A stretch of 9,898 nt of DNA from Hominisplanchenecus_A murintestinalis (GTDB taxonomy: Bacteria > Bacillota > Clostridia > Lachnospirales > Lachnospiraceae), in contig NZ_CALPCM010000060.1 in assembly GCF_943193015.1 (NCBI RefSeq), positions 1-9,898 on the forward strand. The letters are read 5' to 3'. Positions 1 through 5,033 of this stretch are shown piece by piece. The notes beneath the pieces are model-generated. The model had not been told where the DNA came from. It worked only from the letters and a program-made list of their open reading frames with translations, and searched no databases. Each line of letters starts with the position of its first letter. Position 1 is the first letter of the stretch. The translations under genes were made by a program, and so were the position numbers.

Positions 1-62
1 CCAAAAAGGTATGGTGTCTTTAGTTTTAAAGCATTTATAGCAGTTTTGGTAAAAATTCAAAT

Positions 63-95
63 TTGCTCATTTATAGTTATTTGTTATAGTATAAC
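63..95 (+). promoter_or_regulatory. Weak candidate promoter overlapping a small palindrome
   Basis: A TTGCTC hexamer (63-68) is followed after 16 nt by TATAGT (85-90). The -10 element overlaps a 13-nt palindrome, GTTATAGTATAAC (83-95), with 6-bp arms and a one-base centre. The region is very AT-rich, so matches of this quality are expected by chance. The downstream reading frame at 144 looks like a gene remnant without a ribosome binding site, which also argues against a working promoter. Confidence 0.18.
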
Positions 96-470
96 GTAAA
101 ATATTATTTTTGTCAGCATATTTTAAAGATTTGTGTAAAAAATATGAAGATTATACTGAAATCTGGGGATGTGAGGGAAGGTTTTTATTGGAAGAACTTC
201 ATACAGGTAAACCGTATTGATGCCTTTGAAATGCATTATGCGTATTATGATCCCGAAAAACATCAGGTTTGGAAAAATGGAGAACATAATAAAGATTTGT
301 TTGTAATTGACCATTATTATACAAAGAGCTGGGAAGAGTGGAAGAGAAAGATTATGGAGCGGGGCGGGGCAGATCCGAATTACCATAAAGCATTGAGGGA
401 GTTCTTTGTATATAATCCAGATATGATACATTTGGATACAGGGGAGGATGCAGTGCAGGCATATGAGTAG
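90..470 (+). pseudogene. C-terminal remnant of a family 92-like (DUF23/GT2_4-type) glycosyltransferase
   Basis: The frame is open from 90, just after an in-frame TAG at 87-89, to the TAG at 468-470. The first ATG is at 144 and would give 108 residues, but no Shine-Dalgarno sequence precedes it. The recognisable part is the block VIDHYYTKSWEEWKRKI (about residues 54-70 from the ATG), followed by a Gly/Ala-Asp segment and then EFFVYNPDM. This resembles the C-terminal end of bacterial glycosyltransferases related to GT92/DUF23, in which an (I/V)xHYYTKS motif precedes a Lys/Arg-rich 'RGxAD' helix. Such enzymes are usually about 300 residues or more and carry the nucleotide-sugar site (DxD) in the missing N-terminal part, so this piece should be inactive. 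It may be the decayed edge of a surface-polysaccharide locus to the left. The alternative is a small hypothetical protein expressed from ATG 144. Family assignment is from motif memory. Confidence 0.6.
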
Positions 471-545
471 AGATAGAAGGTTACTGTGAACGGAGTGAAT
501 AGTAATGATAGGGGGCGTCAGATGGACAGTCTTCTTAACATAAGT

Positions 546-573
546 TTGCAAAGCGTTTCGATTATGGTATTAT
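546..573 (+). promoter_or_regulatory. Extended -10 sigma-A promoter upstream of the GNAT gene
   Basis: TTGCAA (546-551) is separated by 16 nt from TATTAT (568-573). The -10 is preceded by TG plus one base (565-567), the extended -10 motif common in Gram-positive promoters. An overlapping alternative -10, TATAAA (571-576), would have a 19-nt spacer. Transcription would start near 580, giving a leader of about 80 nt before the GNAT start codon at 661. The rest of the 471-660 gap holds no gene I can support. Confidence 0.5.
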
Positions 574-660
574 AAAAAACAAAAGGCAGCAGAAAGCGAT
601 TTGCAGAGTATTTGACTCTTGCGGGAATAAAAGATCTTAAAGATACGACAGGAGCCGTCA

Positions 661-1596
661 ATGAAAAAAATATACTTAGACATAGAAGAAAATCACAGCT
701 CCCCAGATTTGGAAGGATTAGTGAGGGATTTCCGGTCAGCAGGGATAGAGGTGAGTCCGTTGACCGAAAATAGCTGGGGGGACATGGCGCAGGCATTGGT
801 TCTTACGGACAGGCAGGCGACGGCTGACATGGCGTCGGGAAGGCTTTCGGTGGAAGGCAGCGCCATCGCGCTCCAAGGAAAAACCGCCTGCGTAGGCTAC
901 GAGCCGCCCGGGGCGGGCGTCACGCTTTCACATGTAGATATGATAGTGCAGGGCTTCGAGGAGCTTGACGTAGAATTTTTCAGGAGAGTATATCAGCGCT
1001 GTCATGGCATTCCGTGGACAATCGCCCTGACAGACAGGCTGGCGCTTAGGGAAAGTGTGCCCGATGATTTTGATGTGTTCTATGATATGTACCGGCAGCC
1101 CGGCATGACAGATTACATGCCGGGACTTTCAGACGACAAGGAAGAAGAGCGGGAAACTTTCTGCGCATATATCCGCAGGATGTATGCGTTTTATGGATAT
1201 GGGCTCTGGACGGTGGCAGAGAAATCAAGCGGGCGTGTTGTCGGGCGAGCAGGGCTGGAGAATGGCTCTTTTCAGGGGCAATCTGTGCCTGTTATTGGCT
1301 ATATGATAGGAGCAGAGTATCAGCGGCAGGGATATGGGCAGGAAGCTGTGAGGGCAGTGGCGGAATACGCGTTTTGCGAGTTGGAAATGGAGAGAATATA
1401 CGGATTCGTTCATAAGAAAAACCAAAATTCCAGGCGGCTCATTCAGCGCGTGGGTTTCCGGAGAATAGAAGAGCGCTGTCGGATGGCAGTTCAGATGGCG
1501 GGGCGGACGTTTGAAAAGGATATTGCCGGTTATGTTTGTGTTAACACAAAAGCCTTGTATTTCCCAGGCAAATCCATTACAATAGGTGATGAATAA
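661..1596 (+). CDS. GNAT-family N-acetyltransferase with HAD-like N-terminal region
   Basis: This gene encodes a 311-residue protein. The ATG at 661 is set by AGGAG (650-654) with 6-nt spacing. Residues about 123-275 form a GNAT domain of the RimJ/RimL type. An N-terminal 'TDRLALRESVPDDFDVFYDMY' beginning is followed by the acetyl-CoA loop QRQGYG (221-226) after the IGYMIG strand, and by the helix and strand N254-QNSRRLIQRVGF-266. It should transfer an acetyl group from acetyl-CoA to an amine, but the substrate cannot be read from the sequence. Residues 1-120 are extra; the stretch ALVLTDRQATADMA...GKTACVGYEPPG resembles the C-terminal part of a HAD-like fold (a 'visible name then cofactor' pattern seen in some Lachnospiraceae GNAT proteins), but no complete HAD catalytic motifs are visible, so phosphatase activity is not expected. 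The last ~25 residues (from about 287) extend past the usual GNAT end and overlap a palindrome and a candidate promoter. It lies 54 nt upstream of ecfA1 and is not a usual partner of that operon. Confidence 0.88.
   Translation: MKKIYLDIEENHSSPDLEGLVRDFRSAGIEVSPLTENSWGDMAQALVLTDRQATADMASGRLSVEGSAIALQGKTACVGYEPPGAGVTLSHVDMIVQGFEELDVEFFRRVYQRCHGIPWTIALTDRLALRESVPDDFDVFYDMYRQPGMTDYMPGLSDDKEEERETFCAYIRRMYAFYGYGLWTVAEKSSGRVVGRAGLENGSFQGQSVPVIGYMIGAEYQRQGYGQEAVRAVAEYAFCELEMERIYGFVHKKNQNSRRLIQRVGFRRIEERCRMAVQMAGRTFEKDIAGYVCVNTKALYFPGKSITIGDE
1535..1550. promoter_or_regulatory. Perfect 16-bp palindrome, candidate operator for the ecf genes
   Basis: TTTGTGTTAACACAAA is perfectly self-complementary over 16 bp. 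It lies in the last codons of the GNAT gene and ends 4 nt before the -35 element of a candidate promoter (1555-1583). The position and symmetry suit a dimeric regulator. It does not fit the Rex, CcpA or BirA consensus as I know them, so no regulator is named. Confidence 0.4.
1555..1583 (+). promoter_or_regulatory. Candidate sigma-A promoter for ecfA1-ecfA2-ecfT-truA
   Basis: TTGTAT (1555-1560) and TACAAT (1578-1583) are separated by exactly 17 nt. The -10 matches consensus at 5 of 6 positions and the -35 at 4 of 6. The start would fall near 1590, at the GNAT stop codon, leaving a leader of about 60 nt before ecfA1. This would uncouple the transporter genes from the GNAT gene. Confidence 0.42.
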
Positions 1597-1640
1597 GCCG
1601 ACGAGCCGCATAAGCCCTGGGCAGCGGCGGTGGACGGCGC

Positions 1641-1645
1641 GGAGG
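1641..1645 (+). promoter_or_regulatory. Ribosome binding site that sets the ecfA1 start
   Basis: GGAGG lies 5 nt before the ATG at 1651. The longer frame from GTG at 1630 has no comparable site upstream, and its seven extra residues (beginning MDGAEGS) are not part of the family, so ATG 1651 is preferred. Confidence 0.75.
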
Positions 1646-1650
1646 GAAGC

Positions 1651-2502
1651 ATGGGAATTATTGAAGGCAGCGGACTGGTTTATGAATATAGGAAGTACGG
1701 CGAGGACGGTGAAGTTGCAGCGGTGACCCGGGCAGTAGACGGGGTGAGCCTGGACGTGAAACGCGGGGACTTCGTGGCTATCCTGGGGCATAATGGTTCC
1801 GGGAAGTCTACCCTGGCGAAGCATATCAACGCTATCCTGACGCCGGACGAGGGGACGCTTTATGTGGACGGGATGGATACATCTGAAGAGAAGAATCTAT
1901 GGAATGTACGTCAGAGTGCAGGCATGGTGTTTCAGAATCCGGACAACCAGATTATTGGGACAGTTGTTGAAGAAGATGTGGGTTTTGGACCTGAAAATAT
2001 GGGGATATCCACGGAGGAAATATGGGAAAGGGTGGAAGAAAGCCTGAAATGTGTAGGGATGTGGGCATACCGAAAGAAATCTCCGAATAAACTTTCCGGC
2101 GGGCAGAAACAGCGTGTGGCCATTGCGGGGGTGGTGGCGATGCACCCCAAATGCATCGTGTTGGATGAGCCGACCGCTATGCTGGACCCGACGGGACGGA
2201 AAGAGGTAATCCGTACGGTGCGGGCGCTGAACCAGGTGGAGGATGTGGCCGTATTGCTGATTACCCATTATATGGAAGAAGTGATTTATGCAGATAAGGT
2301 ACTGGTGATGGATGAAGGAAAAGTGGTGATGCAGGGGACGCCCCGGGAAATTTTCTCGCAGGTGGAGAAGCTGCAGAAATACAGGCTGGATGTGCCGCAG
2401 GTGACGCTCCTGGCACATGAATTGAAAAAAGCAGGGCTTCCGGTTCCGGATGGCGTCCTGACGGTAGATGAGCTGGTGGAAGAATTATGTCGATGCAAAT
2501 AG
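1651..2502 (+). CDS. ecfA1: ECF transporter energy-coupling ATPase A1
   Basis: This ABC-type ATPase is one half of the heterodimer that powers energy-coupling factor transporters, which import vitamins or metal ions across the membrane. Counting 283 residues from ATG 1651, it has Walker A GHNGSGKST (46-54), the Q-loop in FQNPDNQ (94-100, Q95), the ABC signature LSGGQ (148-152), Walker B CIVLDEP (168-174) with catalytic E173, a D-loop at 176-179 and the switch histidine H206 in ITHYMEE. The NPDNQ Q-loop and the C-terminal segment RLDVPQVTLLAHELKKAG are typical of the EcfA/CbiO family, and the length is normal. The next gene starts inside its end (16-nt overlap), indicating translational coupling. 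The order A1-A2-T matches the classic operon. The older name cbiO is possible, but no cobalt-specific partner is seen. Confidence 0.95.
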   Translation: MGIIEGSGLVYEYRKYGEDGEVAAVTRAVDGVSLDVKRGDFVAILGHNGSGKSTLAKHINAILTPDEGTLYVDGMDTSEEKNLWNVRQSAGMVFQNPDNQIIGTVVEEDVGFGPENMGISTEEIWERVEESLKCVGMWAYRKKSPNKLSGGQKQRVAIAGVVAMHPKCIVLDEPTAMLDPTGRKEVIRTVRALNQVEDVAVLLITHYMEEVIYADKVLVMDEGKVVMQGTPREIFSQVEKLQKYRLDVPQVTLLAHELKKAGLPVPDGVLTVDELVEELCRCK

Positions 2503-3335
2503 AGAATCTGAGTTATGTATATGGAGAAGGAACTGCCTTTGAGAAAAAGGCGCTGGACAATGTGAACCTGGAGCTGCCGGACGGGCAGTTTATCGGTGTG
2601 ATCGGGCATACGGGTTCCGGTAAGTCTACGCTGATTCAACACTTAAACGGTCTGCTTAGGGCTACGCATGGGAAGATTTATTATAATGGCGAGGATATTT
2701 ACCGGGAAGGCTATGATATGCGGGGGCTCCGCAGTAAAGTGGGGCTGGTGTTTCAGTACCCGGAACATCAGCTTTTTGAGGTGGATGTATTTACAGATGT
2801 ATGCTTTGGGCCGAAGAATCAGGGATTGCCGAAGGAAGAAGTGGAGGCAAGGGCTCTGGAAGCGCTGCATCAGGCGGGGCTGAAAGAGAAACACTATAGG
2901 AAATCGCCTTTCGAGCTTTCAGGCGGACAGAAGCGCCGGGCAGCGATTGCAGGCATTTTGGCAATGCATCCGGAAGTGCTGGTGCTGGATGAGCCGACGG
3001 CAGGACTGGATCCTAAAGGGCGGGATGAGATTTTAGAGCAGATAGCCAGGCTGCACCGGGAGAGGAACATTACGGTTCTTCTGGTTTCTCACAGTATGGA
3101 AGATGTAGCAAAATATGTGGACAGGATACTTGTGATGGATGATGGGAAGATTATGTTTGATGATGTGCCGAAAAGAGTTTTTCACCATTATCAGGAGCTG
3201 GAGAAAATAGGGCTGGCAGCGCCCCAGGTGACTTATGTGGTAAAAGCGCTGGAAGCAAAAGGCTGGAAAATCGATACGGACGCTACTACGGTGGAGGAAG
3301 CCAGAAGCGCGGTGTTACGTGCGCTGGGACGATAG
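2487..3335 (+). CDS. ecfA2: ECF transporter energy-coupling ATPase A2
   Basis: This is the second ATPase of the ECF heterodimer (282 residues), pairing with EcfA1 under EcfT on the cytoplasmic face. It shows Walker A GHTGSGKST (40-48), Q-loop FQYPEHQ (89-95, Q90), signature LSGGQ (144-148), Walker B VLVLDEP (164-170) with E169 and switch H202. The YPEHQ Q-loop, in place of the NPDNQ of the partner, is the usual distinction between A2 and A1. All catalytic residues are present in both subunits. ATG 2487 is preferred over ATG 2493 because GGTGGA (2475-2480) lies at good distance. The start overlaps ecfA1 by 16 nt, and the stop codon at 3333-3335 overlaps the ribosome binding site of ecfT. The C-terminal QVTYVVKALEAKGWKIDTDA segment parallels that of EcfA1, consistent with an ancient duplication. 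Confidence 0.95.
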   Translation: MSMQIENLSYVYGEGTAFEKKALDNVNLELPDGQFIGVIGHTGSGKSTLIQHLNGLLRATHGKIYYNGEDIYREGYDMRGLRSKVGLVFQYPEHQLFEVDVFTDVCFGPKNQGLPKEEVEARALEALHQAGLKEKHYRKSPFELSGGQKRRAAIAGILAMHPEVLVLDEPTAGLDPKGRDEILEQIARLHRERNITVLLVSHSMEDVAKYVDRILVMDDGKIMFDDVPKRVFHHYQELEKIGLAAPQVTYVVKALEAKGWKIDTDATTVEEARSAVLRALGR

Positions 3336-3339
3336 GAGA
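3334..3339 (+). promoter_or_regulatory. Ribosome binding site that sets the ecfT start
   Basis: AGGAGA overlaps the ecfA2 stop codon and precedes the ATG at 3343 by 3-4 nt. The longer frame from GTG 3319 would add eight residues (MRWDDRRS) not expected in the family and has no good site of its own. Confidence 0.65.
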
Positions 3340-3342
3340 AGT

Positions 3343-4149
3343 ATGTTAAGAGATATTACATTGGGACAATATTACCCGGGGAATTCCGTGATACACAAGC
3401 TGGATCCGCGGACGAAACTGGTGGGGACGCTGACATTTATTATATCCTTATTTCTGTTCCGTTCCTTTGCGGGATATCTGGCGGCAGCTTTATTTTTGGC
3501 AGTTATTATCCGCATTTCGGGGGTTCCTTTTAAATTTATGGTCCGGGGATTGAAATCTATCATGATACTATTGTCTATTACAATGGTATTCAACCTGTTT
3601 CTGACTCCGGGAACTCCGGTGCTGGTTTTCTGGAAACTACAGATTACCCGTGAGGGAATTGCACAGGCGGCATTTATGGCGATGCGTCTGGTTATGCTGA
3701 TTATCGGTTCTACGGTTATGACGCTGACCACTACGCCGAATCATCTGACAGACGGCATGGAAAAAGGGCTTGCGCCGCTGAAGAAACTGCGGGTTCCGGT
3801 GCACGAGGTGGCGATGATGATGTCCATAGCTTTGCGGTTTATTCCTATATTAATGGAAGAAACAGATAAAATTATGAAGGCACAGATGGCGCGCGGAGCG
3901 GATTTTGAGTCCGGCGGATTGGTAAAGAAAGCGAAGAGCCTGGTGCCGCTTTTGGTTCCTCTGTTTATTTCAGCGTTTCGCCGGGCAAATGACCTGGCGA
4001 TGGCAATGGAGGCGAGAGGGTACCGGGGCGGAGACGGGCGCACGAAAATGAAGCCATTGATTTATCAGAAGAGGGACTACAGGGCATATCTGCTGATGTT
4101 GGCGTATCTCGTGTGTATCGTGTTGATAGGAAAGGTCTCTCCGGTGTAA
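3343..4149 (+). CDS. ecfT: ECF transporter transmembrane coupling protein
   Basis: EcfT is the membrane component that links the EcfA1/A2 ATPases to an interchangeable substrate-binding S component. The 268-residue product starts with the family hallmark GQYYPGNSVIHKLDPRTKL (8-26). It has hydrophobic segments at about 28-58, 71-98, 106-130 and 245-265, with a cytoplasmic helical region between the last two. Two Ala-Arg-Gly coupling motifs are seen: QMARGADF (181-188) and MEARGYRGG (222-230); these contact the ATPases. Only 7 nt separate it from ecfA2. No S component (such as a RibU-, BioY- or ThiT-like protein of about 180 residues) is encoded in the window, so this is probably a shared group II module. 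Confidence 0.94.
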   Translation: MLRDITLGQYYPGNSVIHKLDPRTKLVGTLTFIISLFLFRSFAGYLAAALFLAVIIRISGVPFKFMVRGLKSIMILLSITMVFNLFLTPGTPVLVFWKLQITREGIAQAAFMAMRLVMLIIGSTVMTLTTTPNHLTDGMEKGLAPLKKLRVPVHEVAMMMSIALRFIPILMEETDKIMKAQMARGADFESGGLVKKAKSLVPLLVPLFISAFRRANDLAMAMEARGYRGGDGRTKMKPLIYQKRDYRAYLLMLAYLVCIVLIGKVSPV

Positions 4150-4188
4150 AACTTTCCGAAGAAAGGCGGATGCTGCCGCGGCAGTAAG

Positions 4189-4194
4189 AAGGAG
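4189..4194 (+). promoter_or_regulatory. truA ribosome binding site
   Basis: AAGGAG with 6-nt spacing to ATG 4201. The 51-nt ecfT-truA gap also contains the perfect 12-bp palindrome CTGCCGCGGCAG (4173-4184), directly upstream of this site. Confidence 0.6.
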
Positions 4195-4200
4195 CATAGA

Positions 4201-4977
4201 ATGAAAAGGGTGAAGCTGACAGTGGCGTATGACGGTACGCGTTACCACGGCTGGCAGGTGCAGCCAAATGCAGATACTATAGAAGGGGAACTGAACCGTC
4301 ATCTTTCGGCGCTTCTACAGGAGGAAATTAAGGTGACAGGCGCCAGCAGGACAGATGCGGGAGTCCATGCTTTGGGAAATGTGGCGGTATTTGATACAAA
4401 AGCGAGGATGCCGGCGGAAAAGATTTCTTATGCCATGAACACCAGGCTTCCGGAGGACATCCGCATTCAGGAATCCTGTGAAGTGGCGCCGGATTTCCAT
4501 CCCCGGTTTTGCCGGACAGTAAAAACTTACGAATACAGGATTTTAAATAGACGTTTTCCGGATCCTACGAAGAGACTGTACTCTTTCTTCTATTATTATC
4601 CGCTGGATGTGGGGAAAATGCGGGAAGCGGCAGCATATCTGGAAGGAGAGCATGATTTCCGGGCATTCTGCACGATGAGGCCCGGGATAGAAAATACCGT
4701 GCGCACTATTTATTCTTCAGAGGTGGAAAAAGAGGGAGATATAATCGTATTTCGGGTGACGGGAAACGGATTCCTCTATAACATGGTACGCATTATGGCG
4801 GGAACTCTGATACGGGCAGGCGGGGGAGTTTTCTCACCCGAATATATAAAAGCTATCCTGGAGAGCCGGGACAGGGAGCTGGCAGGAGAAACGGCGAGGC
4901 CGGAAGGTCTGACGCTGGTGGAAATACATTATCCGGAAGAAGATAAAGCGGCTGGGATGCAGCTGCAAAATAGGTGA
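4201..4977 (+). CDS. truA: tRNA pseudouridine(38-40) synthase TruA
   Basis: TruA isomerises uridine to pseudouridine at positions 38, 39 and 40 in the anticodon stem-loop of many tRNAs, in the cytoplasm. The 258-residue product is of usual length. It shows the N-terminal AYDGTRYHGWQVQPN block (9-23), the catalytic motif GASRTDAGVHALGN (47-60) with nucleophile Asp52, the KTYEYRI segment with the conserved tyrosine of the active site, and the C-terminal FLYNMVRIMAGTL block. Nothing essential appears missing. It follows ecfT by 51 nt in the same direction, an order widely conserved in Firmicutes. In many Firmicutes rplM and rpsI come next; here the next gene is a giant surface protein. Confidence 0.95.
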   Translation: MKRVKLTVAYDGTRYHGWQVQPNADTIEGELNRHLSALLQEEIKVTGASRTDAGVHALGNVAVFDTKARMPAEKISYAMNTRLPEDIRIQESCEVAPDFHPRFCRTVKTYEYRILNRRFPDPTKRLYSFFYYYPLDVGKMREAAAYLEGEHDFRAFCTMRPGIENTVRTIYSSEVEKEGDIIVFRVTGNGFLYNMVRIMAGTLIRAGGGVFSPEYIKAILESRDRELAGETARPEGLTLVEIHYPEEDKAAGMQLQNR

Positions 4978-4991
4978 TACTTGGAGATTGA

Positions 4992-5006
4992 GGTGTGTGA
5001 CACACC
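4992..5006. repeat. 15-nt inverted repeat between truA and the surface-protein gene
   Basis: GGTGTGT, a single G, then ACACACC form perfect 7-bp arms. In RNA this can fold as a 6-bp stem with a UGA triloop. No T-run follows, so it is not a standard terminator. It lies 13 nt before the GGAGG of the next gene and could be an operator or a 5' structure affecting translation. Confidence 0.45.
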
Positions 5007-5019
5007 GTCGTTTATGTAT

Positions 5020-5026
5020 GGAGGAG
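5020..5026 (+). promoter_or_regulatory. Ribosome binding site of the surface-protein gene
   Basis: GGAGGAG precedes the ATG at 5034; counted from the GGAGG core, spacing is 9 nt. The strong match supports this start, which opens directly into a signal peptide. I see no convincing sigma-A promoter between truA and this gene, so read-through from truA is possible. Confidence 0.65.
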
Positions 5027-5033
5027 TTAGGAC

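Noticed and set aside
32..76. Direct repeat CATTTATAG at 32-40 and 68-76
   Set aside because: Nine bases in AT-rich sequence, only two copies; not distinguishable from chance and not a CRISPR or iteron array.
1..99. Plus-strand open frame ending at TAA 97-99 that reads as a hydrophobic tail
   Set aside because: Only 32 codons, cut by the window edge, in AT-rich DNA where hydrophobic open frames are common; mentioned in a finding but not called as a gene.
123..551. Minus-strand 142-codon frame over the glycosyltransferase remnant
   Set aside because: No domain or ribosome binding site; the plus strand has clear family motifs.
1630..1650. GTG at 1630 as start of ecfA1
   Set aside because: No ribosome binding site; the GGAGG at 1641-1645 clearly serves ATG 1651.
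1225..1824. Long minus-strand frame (199 codons) opposite the GNAT-ecfA1 junction
   Set aside because: It spans two real genes, has no recognisable domains and low-complexity His/Arg-rich composition typical of an antisense shadow.
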